Shown: positions 18,894 to 27,584 of the stretch, piece by piece
How the letters are laid out: each line of letters opens with the position of its first letter
Position numbering within the stretch: position 1 is the first letter of the stretch
NCBI GenBank assembly: GCA_963205115.1
Contig: CAUJHV010000044.1
Span: forward strand, 1-46,495
Reading direction: 5' to 3'
Length of the DNA stretch: 46,495 bases
Source: Pseudomonadota bacterium
GTDB lineage: Bacteria > Pseudomonadota > Gammaproteobacteria > Burkholderiales > Burkholderiaceae_C
Notes under the pieces: generated by a model
What the model was told of the DNA's origin: nothing
Databases searched by the model: none
What the model saw: the letters and a program-made list of their open reading frames with translations, nothing else
Position numbers and translations under genes: made by a program

Positions 18894-18954
18894 GCAGTAG
18901 TTCGCAAAAAGTCGCCTTGACAGCCCCTTGGGGCCGTGGCAGCCCTGGGCGCCG

Positions 18955-19509
18955 TCAGGCTTTGACCCAGGTTGCCAGTTCCGCGGCGCTGACCTCGCCC
19001 AGCTTGCGTTGCCGGACCTGTCCCTGCGCGTCGAAGACCACCGTGAACGGCAGCGCGCCCGTGGCATTGCCCAGGTCGCGGCTCCATTGTGAGCCCTCGA
19101 AGCCAGCCAGGCCGATCGCATAGCTCACGGGCTGCTTTCGAAGGAAGTCAGCGACCGCTTCGCGTTTGTCGATCGCCAGACCCAGCACTTGCCAGCCGCT
19201 GGCGCCCTGGCTGCGCGCGAAGCTGTCGATCAGGGGCATCTCGCGGATGCAGGGCGGACACCAGGTGGCCCAGAAATTGACCAGCAAAGGGCGGCCGCGA
19301 AAGCTCGCCAGGGCCAGCGCCGAGCCGTCGGGGCGCTCGACGGTATGCGACCAGAAGTCGCCGGCGGCCGCGGGCGCCTGGGCGCCGGGCTGCGGCAATG
19401 CCGCGCCGCCGGATGGGGGCGACTCCAGCCCACGGATGCGCCACCAGGCACCTGCCGCCGCCGCACCCAGAGCGATGGCGGCCATCCCAGCCATCTGGCG
19501 ACGTCTCAT
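18955..19509 (-). CDS. TlpA-like thioredoxin-fold protein
   Basis: This 184-residue protein is membrane-anchored or exported through an N-terminal hydrophobic segment (about 5-24). It has a TlpA/ResA-type thioredoxin fold: LLVNFWATWCPPCIREMPL with redox pair C84/C87, and the cis-proline loop in ALPFTVVFD. Proteins of this type reduce periplasmic disulfides, for example in cytochrome c maturation, but the specific client is unknown. Its ATG overlaps the stop of the preceding gene by 3 nt (ATGA), making it the last member of the aroE-mtgA-unknown-tlpA coupled set. Confidence 0.88.
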   Translation of the reverse strand: MRRRQMAGMAAIALGAAAAGAWWRIRGLESPPSGGAALPQPGAQAPAAAGDFWSHTVERPDGSALALASFRGRPLLVNFWATWCPPCIREMPLIDSFARSQGASGWQVLGLAIDKREAVADFLRKQPVSYAIGLAGFEGSQWSRDLGNATGALPFTVVFDAQGQVRQRKLGEVSAAELATWVKA

Positions 19510-20114
19510 GGCGTGTCCTGCGCCGCTTCGACAAGTCGGCGCAGACCCGCGAGGTCACCGCGCCAGCTGCGCCCCTGGCGATCGGGCTTGAGCGCGCCGC
19601 GCAGGTCGTCGTGGTCGCGCACGAACAGGTGCACCGTCACGCTTTCCCCCAGCGCGCGCGACGCCGTGGCCAGCGTCAGCACGGTCAGCTCTTCGTCGCG
19701 CGCGCCGGGCATGCTGTCGACCTCGTGGTCCACGCCCATATTGAGAAGGGCGATGGGCGCCGATTTGGGATCGTCGCAATACAGGTCCAGGTGCACGGCC
19801 GATCGGCGTGTGGCGGTGCCCCGCCACACGGCGCCGGCCAGGTACGGACGGAATTCGGCCAGACGGGTCATCCACGCCAGTGCGACCTCGCGCAGCGCGG
19901 CCAGTTCCTGCGGCTGGGTGTCGCCGCAGAACAGGGCCAGGTACTCGCGCACCTCGTCCTCGACATCCTCGTTGGCCGGCATCTCGCCGCGGCGGATGCC
20001 GAGGTGCCGTGCCGCCTTCTGCTTCGCCGGGCCGTATTCCAGGCCGGTTTCGACCACCAGCCGTGCCGCTTCGGCGGCGATGGCCGACGAGCCTTCGTCG
20101 TGGCGGCTCGTCAC
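19506..20114 (-). CDS. Conserved hypothetical protein between mtgA and the TlpA-like gene
   Basis: This 202-residue soluble protein is not matched to a characterised family. It begins with a helical region containing AARLVVETGLEYGPAKQKAARHLGIRRGEMPANEDVEDEV, and its core has GAVWRGTATRRSAVHLDLYCDDPKSAPIALLNMG. The spacing of the GTAT turn and the acidic LDLYCDD faintly recalls the nucleotidyltransferase fold, but this is inference only. Similar proteins are, from memory, found next to mtgA in other Burkholderiales. The GTG start at 20114 overlaps the mtgA stop (GTGA) and its stop overlaps the next start (ATGA), so it is translationally coupled on both sides. That favours a function linked to cell-wall synthesis or to the thioredoxin-like protein. 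Confidence 0.75.
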   Translation of the reverse strand: MTSRHDEGSSAIAAEAARLVVETGLEYGPAKQKAARHLGIRRGEMPANEDVEDEVREYLALFCGDTQPQELAALREVALAWMTRLAEFRPYLAGAVWRGTATRRSAVHLDLYCDDPKSAPIALLNMGVDHEVDSMPGARDEELTVLTLATASRALGESVTVHLFVRDHDDLRGALKPDRQGRSWRGDLAGLRRLVEAAQDTP

Positions 20115-20860
20115 GGCAACTCCACCGCGGACATGCGGGCCATCACCGTGGCCGCACGGCCACCCAGGTCGACCGAGCCCGGCCGCTTCTCGAAGCGTTT
20201 GGGTGCCGGCAGCATGACCGCCAGCCGGGCCGCCTGCCACGGACCCAGCGCCGCGGCGTCGGTGCGGAAGTAGTGGCGGGCCGCGGCCTGCGCACCGAAC
20301 ACACCTTCGCCCCACTCGACGCTGTTCAGGTAGATCTCGAGCAGACGCGCTTTCGGCAGCAGCGCTTCGAGCATCAGCGTCAGCACAAATTCCTGGGCCT
20401 TGCGCAAGACCGTGCGCTCGCCGGACAGGAACAGGTTCTTGGCCAGCTGCTGGCTGATGGTGGAACCGCCGACGACCTTGGGCACGGCCGGCCGGGCCGT
20501 CGCCGGCGAGCGCGCATTGCGCCGTTCGGCCACGGCCTCGGCTCGCTGGTTCTTGTCCCAGGCCTTTTCCAGCGCCTCCCAGTCGACGCCGCGGTGGTTC
20601 ACGAAGTCGGCGTCTTCGCTGGCGATGACGGCGCGTTTGAGGTGGACCGAGATGCGCTCGGCCGGTACCCACTCCTGCGACCAGGGCAGGCTGCCGGTCT
20701 CGCCCAGCAGGCGGCGGGCCTCGCTGCGCTGGAAGGTGGTGGACTGCGGGTCGATCACGCGCATGGCCGCGATGCGCAGGGCAAAACTGGCCTGCAGCGC
20801 GACCAACACCAGGGCCAGCAGCAGCAGGCCGCGGCGCAGATGGCGCGCCGCCGGCTTCAC
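20111..20860 (-). CDS. mtgA: Monofunctional biosynthetic peptidoglycan transglycosylase
   Basis: MtgA (249 residues) polymerises lipid II into glycan strands. A single N-terminal membrane anchor (about 8-30) is followed by a GT51 domain with catalytic E82 in ASEDADFVNHRGVDW, the GGSTISQQLAKNLFL motif (131-145) and EIYLNSVEWGEGVFGAQAAA. An insertion of about 23 residues rich in Arg and Ala (105-127, AEAVAERRNARSP) lies between the first two motifs and looks unstructured. The GTG start at 20860 overlaps the aroE stop by 4 nt. Confidence 0.94.
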   Translation of the reverse strand: MKPAARHLRRGLLLLALVLVALQASFALRIAAMRVIDPQSTTFQRSEARRLLGETGSLPWSQEWVPAERISVHLKRAVIASEDADFVNHRGVDWEALEKAWDKNQRAEAVAERRNARSPATARPAVPKVVGGSTISQQLAKNLFLSGERTVLRKAQEFVLTLMLEALLPKARLLEIYLNSVEWGEGVFGAQAAARHYFRTDAAALGPWQAARLAVMLPAPKRFEKRPGSVDLGGRAATVMARMSAVELP

Positions 20861-21738
20861 GCGGGTGACTCCAGCCGCGCGCGCAGAGCGGCCAGCACCG
20901 GCGCGGTCTGCGGCCGCACATCACGCCACAGCCAGAAGGCCTCCGCCGCCTGCTCCACCAGCATGCCCAGTCCATCGTCCGCCTGCGCACCGTGCGCGCG
21001 CGCCCAGGCCAGGAAGGGCGCAGCCGCCTGGCCGTACATCAGGTCGATCGCCCAGCTGCCTTCGCCCAGCACGGCCGGTGACACCGGCGGCGGCCCGCCG
21101 GCGACGCTGGAGGCACTGGCGTTGATGACCAGCGAGAAGGGCGCGGCGCCCAGGCCTGTGGACGCGCCGTCGAGCGTGTCGCAGGCCAGTTCGCTGCCGG
21201 CCGCCTGTGCCATGGCGCGATGGCGCGCGACCAGCGTGTCGGCGCGTGCCAAGCTGCGATTGACGACCAGCACGGCCGCAGGCCGCCGCTCGAGCAGCGG
21301 ACCCAGCACGCCGGCGGCCGCGCCGCCCGCACCGATCAGCAGCACACGCTGGCCCGCCAGCCGCAGGCCGAGCCGGCCTTCGAGGTCGCGCATCAGGCCG
21401 ATGCCGTCGGTGTTGTCGGCCGTCCAGCCACCCTCATCGAAGCGCAGCACATTGGCCGCCTCGGCCAGTGCCGCACGTGCCGAGACATGCGCGGCCAGGC
21501 GTGCGGCCTCGAACTTGAACGGCATGGTCACGTTGCAGCCGCCCACGCGGCCGCCATCGCGGTCGGCGGCCAGCGTGCGCACGGCCGCTTCGAAGCCGTC
21601 CAGCGCGCACAGCCGGCGGTCGTAGACCAGGTGCTGCCCCGTCTGCTGCGCGAAGGCGTTGTGGATGAACGGTGACTGGCTGTGCGCGACCGGGTGGCCG
21701 AGCACGAAGTAACGGTCAGGCAGCGCGGCAGTCGTCAT
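20857..21738 (-). CDS. aroE: Shikimate dehydrogenase
   Basis: AroE (293 residues) reduces 3-dehydroshikimate to shikimate with NADPH in aromatic amino acid synthesis. The substrate-binding S20-x-S22 (HSQSP), catalytic K75 (NVTMPFKFEA) and D111 (NTDGIG) are present. The NADP domain shows VLLIGAGGAAAGVL and the basic region VNRSLARAD. The ATG at 21738 lies 14 bp after the TonB-family stop. Its stop overlaps the mtgA start, which explains the coupled pathway-unrelated pair seen in many Betaproteobacteria. Confidence 0.95.
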   Translation of the reverse strand: MTTAALPDRYFVLGHPVAHSQSPFIHNAFAQQTGQHLVYDRRLCALDGFEAAVRTLAADRDGGRVGGCNVTMPFKFEAARLAAHVSARAALAEAANVLRFDEGGWTADNTDGIGLMRDLEGRLGLRLAGQRVLLIGAGGAAAGVLGPLLERRPAAVLVVNRSLARADTLVARHRAMAQAAGSELACDTLDGASTGLGAAPFSLVINASASSVAGGPPPVSPAVLGEGSWAIDLMYGQAAAPFLAWARAHGAQADDGLGMLVEQAAEAFWLWRDVRPQTAPVLAALRARLESPA

Positions 21739-21752
21739 GGACAGGTGCTTCT

Positions 21753-22616
21753 TCAGTTGCCGCTCAGCGTGGTGGCCAAGCCGTCCTCGCGCGTGAAGCG
21801 GAAGCGCGAGGTCACCACGATCTGGTCGGCCTGCACGCGCATGGCATCGTTGAAATGGCCGAACGGCGCGGCCGCATGCACGATGGCCACGGCCCGCGAA
21901 TCGAGCTGCCGCGAACCCGAGGACTGCACGACCTCCGCCTCGACGACATGGCCGTCGGCCTGGACGGTCACGTTCATCGTGAGCTCGCCGTAGAGCTTGC
22001 GGCCGTTGACCTCGGGGAAGTCGCGCGTGCCGCGGTCTTCGATCTTGCGGCGCAGCGCGTCGTAATACACCGCGTACACCGCTTCACGCGTGGCCGGGCT
22101 GATGTAGCGCTTCTTGGGGCGCGCGTTTTCTTCGTTGATGCGCTTTTCGATCTCGGCCAGCACACGCAGCAGCTGCCGGCGGCGCTCTTCCATCTCGCGC
22201 TCCTGCGGGGAGCCGTTTTCTTCCTTGCGCGGGTCGGGCGGCGGCAGCAGGGCCAGTTCGCGGCGGATGGTGCTGAGCAGCTGCTGCTGCTCCGCCTGCA
22301 TCTGCTCGATGCGCTTGCGCGCTTCTTCGATCGCGTCGCCGCTTTCGACGGTCACCGCGGGCGGCAGGGGCGAGGTGGCGCGGCCGGCCAGCGCCTCGCC
22401 GCCGCCGGCCAGCGCGGCCTGTGCGATGGCCTGGGCCTGCGTGGGCGCTTCGGTCGAGCGCGCATTGACCAGGATGACCTCCAGCGGCGTATCCGCGAAG
22501 GTGCGGTTGAAGGCCTCGGGGTCGACGAAGCGGAAGGTCAACAGCCCCGCGTGCAGTGCGATGGAGACACCCAGCGCAATCTGCAGCGTGGAGATCTTGG
22601 CGGGCCACCAGCGCAT
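21753..22616 (-). CDS. TonB-family protein (energy-transducer-like)
   Basis: The protein has 287 residues. A short cytoplasmic N-terminus precedes one membrane helix (about 9-28, LQIALGVSIALHAGLLTF), then a periplasmic region with a charged coiled-coil (about 85-155, ARKRIEQMQAEQQQLL and MEERRRQLLRVLAEIEKR) and a C-terminal TonB-like domain (GELTMNVTVQADGHVVEAEVVQSSGS). It lacks the long Pro-Lys/Glu repeat of classical TonB, and no exbB or exbD lies nearby. It may therefore serve another trans-envelope role. The ATG at 22616 is 31 bp past the nuclease stop, with only a weak ribosome binding site. Confidence 0.85.
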   Translation of the reverse strand: MRWWPAKISTLQIALGVSIALHAGLLTFRFVDPEAFNRTFADTPLEVILVNARSTEAPTQAQAIAQAALAGGGEALAGRATSPLPPAVTVESGDAIEEARKRIEQMQAEQQQLLSTIRRELALLPPPDPRKEENGSPQEREMEERRRQLLRVLAEIEKRINEENARPKKRYISPATREAVYAVYYDALRRKIEDRGTRDFPEVNGRKLYGELTMNVTVQADGHVVEAEVVQSSGSRQLDSRAVAIVHAAAPFGHFNDAMRVQADQIVVTSRFRFTREDGLATTLSGN

Positions 22617-22647
22617 GGGCGTCTCGTGTGCGGTAGGGGTCTCGAAC

Positions 22648-24726
22648 TCAGGCGCCGGCTGGCGCCGCCGGCGTGGCATCGGCGGCCGGCACCGCGTCGC
22701 CGGCCTCTGCCGCGTCGCCGACGTCGATCGCCAGGGCCAGCGGCGCAGCGACCGCGGCCTCGTCTTCGGATTCCTCTTCGGTGGCTTGCGGCTCGACACC
22801 GTCCAGGCGTGCGGCCAGCGCCGCGTAAAGCTCCAAGGTCAGCAGGTCGACGCCCTCGACACGTGCGCGGATGCGCGTGCCGCGCGGCAGGCTCTCGGTG
22901 CCCGGCACGCGGAAGACCAGCGGCAGCGTATCGGCGCGCACCAGGCCCTCCTTCATCACGCCGGCTTCCAGCTCGGTCACACCTTGCTGCTGCAGCCAGC
23001 GCAGCGTCCAGTAGCGCTCGATGGCGTTCTGGAAGCCGTTGTAGGCGGTATAGGCCGCGTCGAAGTTGGAGATCACGGCAAACAGCGTCGCATCCTTCGG
23101 CTTGAAGGGTGCGGCCAGCGCCGCCATCTTGCCGTGGCGTGCGCCGGCGATGATCTGCCACTGGTTGACTAGGTCGACGTAACGCCGCAGCGGGGACGTC
23201 GACCACGCATACGAAGAGACGCCCATGCCGGCATGCGGCATGGCCTTGGTGCCCATGCGCACCTTGATGCCGGGCGCCAGGCTGGCCTGGCTGCGGTAGA
23301 TGGCCGGCACGCCCAGTTCCGCCAGCCACGCGCCCCAGCTGCTGTTGGCCAGGATCATGGCCTCGGCGACGATCAGGTCCAGCGGTGCGCCGCGCTTGCG
23401 GGTGCTGATCTCCACACGCTCGCTGCCGTCGGGCTCGCCCGTGTGGCCTTCGAGGCGGAAGTTGTAGTCGGGGCGGTTGAAGAGCTCGGGCTTGCCGCGC
23501 ACGACCTCGCGCTGCGCCTTCAGTGACTTCGCCAGGCGGAAGCAGAAGGCCAGCTCGGCGGCGAAGGCGTAGTCGGCCGGCGCCTCGCCGGTCAGCGTGG
23601 GCTCGGTGATGATGCTGTCGAGCTGGTCGTGCCGCAGGTTGGCGGCAATGGGCACGCGCTCGATCTTCGTCTCGCGCGAGCGGATGGCCAGCGTGTCCTC
23701 GTCGACCGTGACGTACAGGCTCACGGCCGGGCAATCGCGACCGGCGGTCAGCGTGTAGGCCTGGACGATGTCGTCCGGCAGCATCGTGAGCTTCCAGCCC
23801 GGCATGTAGACGGTGGACAAGCGGTCGCGCGCGACCTTGTCGACCGGCGAGTCGGGCAACAGGGCCAGACCCGGCGCGGCGATGTGGATGCCCAGCGTGA
23901 CGGCGCCGCTGCCCAGCCCGGTGACCGACAGCGCGTCGTCGATCTCGGTGGTGTGCGAATCGTCGATCGAGAAGGCCTGCACCGCAGCCAGCGGCAGCGG
24001 CTCGCCCGCCACCGGCGGCACCTGCAGCGCCGGGAAGCCCGTGCCGCGCGGAAACTGCTCGAACAGAAACCGCTTCCAGTGGAAGTGGTAAGGGCTGTCG
24101 ATCGCGCCGGCCACCATCAGCAGGTCCAGCGGCGCGCGCTGCGAACGCTTGGACGCGTCGACCACGGCCTTGTATTCAGGGCCGTTCTTGTCGGGCTTGA
24201 ACAGGATGCGGTAGAGCTGCTCGCGCACCGGTGCCGGGCATTGGCCCGCCACGAGTTCGTTGGCCCAGTTCTCGATCTGCTGCGCCTGCTGGCGCTTGCG
24301 TTCGATGCCCAGCAAGGCGGCCTTGACCGTCTCTTCGGGCGCTTTCTTGAACAGGCCCTTGCCCAGGCGGCGGAAGTAGTGCGGCGCCTCGAACAGGCGG
24401 AAAAGTGCGGCGGCCTGCTTGTCGAGGCCGGCCTTGGCGTCGAAATAATCGCGCGCCAGGTCGCCGAAGCTGAAGTCGCCCTCGGGCGCAAATTCCCAGG
24501 CCAGGTCCAGGTCGATCTCTGGCGCCAGCGCGTGCGCGCGCGCAATGAATTCAGCCGGCGCGGGCGCGTCGAAGCGCAGCAGCACCTGGGCGGTCTTGAC
24601 CTTGACCCGCTTGCCGGAATCCAGCTCGAGCTGGACCGACGCTTCGGCCTCGGTCATCACACGGCCAGCATGGAATTTGCCGGCCTCTTCGAAGAGGGCA
24701 TAGGACACCGCGGGATTGTCGCCCAT
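22648..24726 (-). CDS. RNB-domain exoribonuclease (RNase II-like)
   Basis: This 692-residue protein is centred on an RNB catalytic domain. The metal-binding acidic cluster is visible in FSIDDSHTTEIDDALSV, and STSPLRRYVDLVNQWQ is the conserved RNB C-terminal signature. The N-terminal third is not the usual pair of cold-shock domains but a short beta-rich segment (GKFHAGRVMTEAEASVQLEL) and a helical region, resembling the stand-alone RNase II-like group seen in many Betaproteobacteria. The last ~45 residues are acidic and Ala-rich (TEEESEDEAAVAAP). The ATG at 24726 has GGAGGT upstream; an in-frame start 19 codons earlier is less likely. Confidence 0.9.
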   Translation of the reverse strand: MGDNPAVSYALFEEAGKFHAGRVMTEAEASVQLELDSGKRVKVKTAQVLLRFDAPAPAEFIARAHALAPEIDLDLAWEFAPEGDFSFGDLARDYFDAKAGLDKQAAALFRLFEAPHYFRRLGKGLFKKAPEETVKAALLGIERKRQQAQQIENWANELVAGQCPAPVREQLYRILFKPDKNGPEYKAVVDASKRSQRAPLDLLMVAGAIDSPYHFHWKRFLFEQFPRGTGFPALQVPPVAGEPLPLAAVQAFSIDDSHTTEIDDALSVTGLGSGAVTLGIHIAAPGLALLPDSPVDKVARDRLSTVYMPGWKLTMLPDDIVQAYTLTAGRDCPAVSLYVTVDEDTLAIRSRETKIERVPIAANLRHDQLDSIITEPTLTGEAPADYAFAAELAFCFRLAKSLKAQREVVRGKPELFNRPDYNFRLEGHTGEPDGSERVEISTRKRGAPLDLIVAEAMILANSSWGAWLAELGVPAIYRSQASLAPGIKVRMGTKAMPHAGMGVSSYAWSTSPLRRYVDLVNQWQIIAGARHGKMAALAAPFKPKDATLFAVISNFDAAYTAYNGFQNAIERYWTLRWLQQQGVTELEAGVMKEGLVRADTLPLVFRVPGTESLPRGTRIRARVEGVDLLTLELYAALAARLDGVEPQATEEESEDEAAVAAPLALAIDVGDAAEAGDAVPAADATPAAPAGA

Positions 24727-24786
24727 GGCCCAGGCACCTCCGTGGCTCGGGACGGGCCAGCGGAAACCAAGCGTGTCCGCCACTTG

Positions 24787-24802
24787 GGCGCCGCCAGGCG
24801 CC
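24787..24802. other. GC-rich hairpin between the reductase and nuclease genes
   Basis: GGCGCC-GCCA-GGCGCC forms a 6-bp stem in the 82-bp gap between the SDR stop (24809) and the nuclease start (24726). There is no T-run. It may slow but not terminate transcription into the nuclease gene. Confidence 0.3.
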
Positions 24803-24808
24803 GGGCGC

Positions 24809-25549
24809 TCAGACCGTCATGCCGCCGGAGACTTCGATGACCGCGCCGTTGATGTAGCTGGCCTCGTCGCTGGCCAGGAAGGCGTAGACATTGGCGATTT
24901 CCTCGGGCCGTCCCAGGCGGTGCAGCGGCACCTGGTCGCGCATCTGCTGCAGCACCTTGTCGGGGATGGTCGACAGGATCGGCGTCTCGACGAAGCCGGG
25001 CGCGACCGCATTCACGCGGATGCCCTTCGGTCCCAGTTCGCGGCTCCAGGTCTTGGTGAAGCCGATGACGCCGAACTTGCTGGCCGCATAGTTGGTCTGG
25101 CCGAAGTTGCCGTAGATGCCCACGACGCTGGAGGCATTCAGGATCACGCCGGAATGCTGCTCCACCATGGCCGGCAGAACGGCCTGGCTGGCGTGGAAGA
25201 CACCGCGCAGGTTGACGTCGATGACCGAATCGAACTGCTCGAGTGTCATCTTCTGCAGCCGCGCGTCGCGTGTGATGCCCGCGTTGTTCACCAGCACGTC
25301 GATGCTCGAGAAGCGCTCCTTCACGGTGGCGACCATCAGGTCGAGCGCGGCCCGGTCGGTGACGTTGAGCGTGAAGCCCATGGTTTGCGCGCCGCGTGAA
25401 CGCACCAGGGCCACGGCCGAATCCACGCCTTCGGGCTTCATGTCGCAGACGATGACGGTGGCGCCTTCTTCGGCGAACTTCAGCGCCGTGGCCAGGCCGA
25501 TGCCTTGTGCGGCGCCCGTGATGATCGAAACCTTGTGCTTCAGTCGCAT
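24809..25549 (-). CDS. fabG: Short-chain dehydrogenase, 3-oxoacyl-ACP reductase FabG type
   Basis: This classical SDR of 246 residues has the cofactor motif TGAAQGIG (11-18), NNAG, the catalytic Ser in LNASSVVG and YAASK. The layout and closing [19 protein letters not shown] match FabG-type beta-ketoacyl-ACP reductases. It lies outside any fab cluster, so it may be a paralogue acting on another 3-oxoacyl substrate. Its start overlaps the esterase stop by 10 nt, so the two are coupled. Confidence 0.87.
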   Translation of the reverse strand: MRLKHKVSIITGAAQGIGLATALKFAEEGATVIVCDMKPEGVDSAVALVRSRGAQTMGFTLNVTDRAALDLMVATVKERFSSIDVLVNNAGITRDARLQKMTLEQFDSVIDVNLRGVFHASQAVLPAMVEQHSGVILNASSVVGIYGNFGQTNYAASKFGVIGFTKTWSRELGPKGIRVNAVAPGFVETPILSTIPDKVLQQMRDQVPLHRLGRPEEIANVYAFLASDEASYINGAVIEVSGGMTV

Positions 25550-26133
25550 GGTTGGATGAACTCCAGGATGGCGGGAAGGTGGTCCTCGAAATCGGACAGC
25601 GCGTGGTCGCTGCCCTCGATGAGCCGCATCTTCGCACCGGCATAGCGACCGGCCATCTCGCGCCAGTCCAGCACCTCGTCGCCCTTGGCGATGATGGCCA
25701 GGATGTCCGCCGGATGCGCCAGCGCAGCGGGCGTCATCGCGCGCAGCTCATCGACATACGCTGCGCGGAAATAGAAGTGCTCTTCGGGTGAGTGGAAAGC
25801 GGTCTGCTCGCCGATATAGGCGGCCAGGTCGCGTGCCGGGTCGACGGCTGGGTTCATCACCACCGACGGCCAGCCGCGGCGCTGCGCCAGCACCGTGGCG
25901 TAGAAGCCGCCGAGCGAGCTGCCCAGCACCAGCGAACGCGCTGTGGGCCAAGCGGCCGTGCCGCTGTCGATCAGCGCCAGGGCCTCGCGAGGGGAGGGCG
26001 GCAGCTGCGGGCACCACCAGTGCAGACCGGGGTGGTGCTCGGCCAGCCAGGCGTGCAGGCGCTGGGCCTTGAAGGACTTCGGCGAGGAGCGGAAGCCGTG
26101 CAGGTAGAGCAGGTGGGTGCGGGTCGGCGGCAT
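25540..26133 (-). CDS. YqiA/YcfP-type alpha/beta hydrolase (esterase)
   Basis: This small alpha/beta hydrolase of 197 residues has the oxyanion region [16 protein letters not shown], nucleophile elbow GSSLGG with S73, an acidic residue in AKGDEVLDW and the catalytic His in [10 protein letters not shown]. It fits the YqiA family, cytoplasmic esterases of unknown natural substrate. The ATG at 26133 was chosen because the upstream extension is low-complexity. It lies 34 bp after the mpl stop. Confidence 0.88.
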   Translation of the reverse strand: MPPTRTHLLYLHGFRSSPKSFKAQRLHAWLAEHHPGLHWWCPQLPPSPREALALIDSGTAAWPTARSLVLGSSLGGFYATVLAQRRGWPSVVMNPAVDPARDLAAYIGEQTAFHSPEEHFYFRAAYVDELRAMTPAALAHPADILAIIAKGDEVLDWREMAGRYAGAKMRLIEGSDHALSDFEDHLPAILEFIQPCD

Positions 26134-26167
26134 CGTGGCGTGGGGTCGTGATGCCGGGCGCGGCGGG

Positions 26168-27532
26168 TCAGGGCTGCGGGCGATCGGCCAGTGCAGCCAG
26201 AAGCTTGGCATGGATGCCGCCGAAGCCGCCGTTGCTCATGCACAGGATGTGGTCACCGGGCCGCGCGGCCCTGACGATCTGCGCGACCAGACCTTCGACA
26301 CGCTCGTTGACCACCGCCAGGCGGCCCAGCGGCGCGAGGGCCTCCTGCGCGCTCCACCCGTAGTCGCCCTGCAGGCAGAAGCTCAGGTCGGCCTCTTCCA
26401 GCGACCACGGCAGCTGCGCCTTCATCGTGCCCAGCTTCATCGTGTTGGACCGCGGCTCGAACACGGCCAGGATGCGCGCCGCGCCGACCTTGCGACGCAA
26501 GCCGTTGATGGTGGTGCGCATGGCCGTGGGGTGGTGCGCAAAATCGTCATAGACGCGGATGCCACCGACTTCGCCGCGCAGTTCGAGGCGGCGGCGCACA
26601 TTCTCGAAACGTGCCAGCGCGGCGCAGGCCTGGGCCGGCGGCACGCCGACGTGTTCGGCCGCGCCGATGGCTGCCAGCGCATTGAGCTGGTTGTGCTCGC
26701 CCAGCAGGTTCCATTCGACGCGTCCCAGCCGCAGGCTGCCACGCAGCACATCGAAGGCCTGCGGATCGCCGCGCGCGCACAGCCCGCCCGGCTCTTCGCG
26801 TTTCGTGCCGAAGCGCAGCACCTCGCTCCAGCAGCCGCGCTGCAGCACGCGCTGCAGCGCCTCGTCGCGCGCATTCACCACGAGACGGCCGCGCGCGGGC
26901 ACGGTGCGCACGAGGTGGTGGAACTGCGTTTCGATCGCGCCGAGGTCGGGAAAGATGTCGGCGTGGTCGAACTCGAGGTTGTTCAGGATCGCCGTGCGCG
27001 GCCGGTAATGCACGAACTTGCTGCGCTTGTCGAAGAGCGCCGTGTCGTATTCATCCGCCTCGATCACGAAGGCGGAACCCTGGCCCAGCCGCGCCGAGAT
27101 GCCGAAGTTCTGCGGCACGCCGCCGACCAGGAAGCCGGGCTGCTGGCCGGCGGCTTCGAGGATCCACGCCAGCATCGAGGTGGTGGTGGTCGTGCCGTGT
27201 GTGCCCGCCACCGCCAGCACATGCCGCCCCTGCAGCACGTGTTCGGCCAGCCACTGCGGGCCGCTGGTGTAGCGCGCACCGCTGTCGAGGATGGCCTCCA
27301 GCAGCGGCATGCCGCGCTTGACCATGTTGCCGATGACGAAGACGTCGGGCGCCAGCGCCATCTGCTCGTCGCCGAAGCCTTCGATCAGCTCGATGCCCAG
27401 ACCGCGCAGCTGGTCGCTCATCGGCGGGTAGACGTTTGCGTCGCAGCCCGTGACGCGATGCCCGGCCTCACGCGCGATCGCGGCAATGCCGCCCATGAAG
27501 GTGCCGCAGATGCCCAGGATGTGGAGATGCAT
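26168..27532 (-). CDS. mpl: UDP-MurNAc:L-Ala-gamma-D-Glu-meso-DAP ligase Mpl (P-loop variant)
   Basis: Mpl (454 residues) reattaches recycled tripeptide to UDP-N-acetylmuramate, acting downstream of AmpD-type recycling. The protein begins MHLHILGICGTFMGG, and GSDANVYPPMS-type and SGPQWLAE motifs are present. The central domain shows EADEYDTALFDKRSKFVHY and LNNLEFDHADIF, and the C-terminal domain has YDDFAHHPTA and EPRSNTMKLG. These mark it clearly as Mpl rather than MurC. The ATP-binding loop, which should read GTHGKTTT, reads G110-T-H-G-T114-T-T: the invariant lysine codon is ACG instead of AAG (27191-27193). Everything else looks intact. If real, ATP binding should be severely weakened. Confidence 0.93.
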   Translation of the reverse strand: MHLHILGICGTFMGGIAAIAREAGHRVTGCDANVYPPMSDQLRGLGIELIEGFGDEQMALAPDVFVIGNMVKRGMPLLEAILDSGARYTSGPQWLAEHVLQGRHVLAVAGTHGTTTTTSMLAWILEAAGQQPGFLVGGVPQNFGISARLGQGSAFVIEADEYDTALFDKRSKFVHYRPRTAILNNLEFDHADIFPDLGAIETQFHHLVRTVPARGRLVVNARDEALQRVLQRGCWSEVLRFGTKREEPGGLCARGDPQAFDVLRGSLRLGRVEWNLLGEHNQLNALAAIGAAEHVGVPPAQACAALARFENVRRRLELRGEVGGIRVYDDFAHHPTAMRTTINGLRRKVGAARILAVFEPRSNTMKLGTMKAQLPWSLEEADLSFCLQGDYGWSAQEALAPLGRLAVVNERVEGLVAQIVRAARPGDHILCMSNGGFGGIHAKLLAALADRPQP

Positions 27533-27584
27533 GGCGCGGAATTTCCAGGAGAGGCCTGCGCGCGTCAAGCGCGGGCCTGGGCGG

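Larger units (their letters stand above)
18646..18954 (-). promoter_or_regulatory. accB upstream region (309 bp)
   Basis: This stretch without a gene lies between the TlpA-like stop and the accB start. On the minus strand it has a possible -10 GATAAT (18721 to 18716), a 7-bp inverted repeat directly upstream of it, and a pair of 11-bp direct repeats further upstream. A short GC-rich dyad followed at a distance by TTTTT (near 18906-18940) might weakly terminate the TlpA transcript. No good -35 hexamer is present at the right distance from the -10, consistent with an activated or regulated promoter. Confidence 0.45.
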
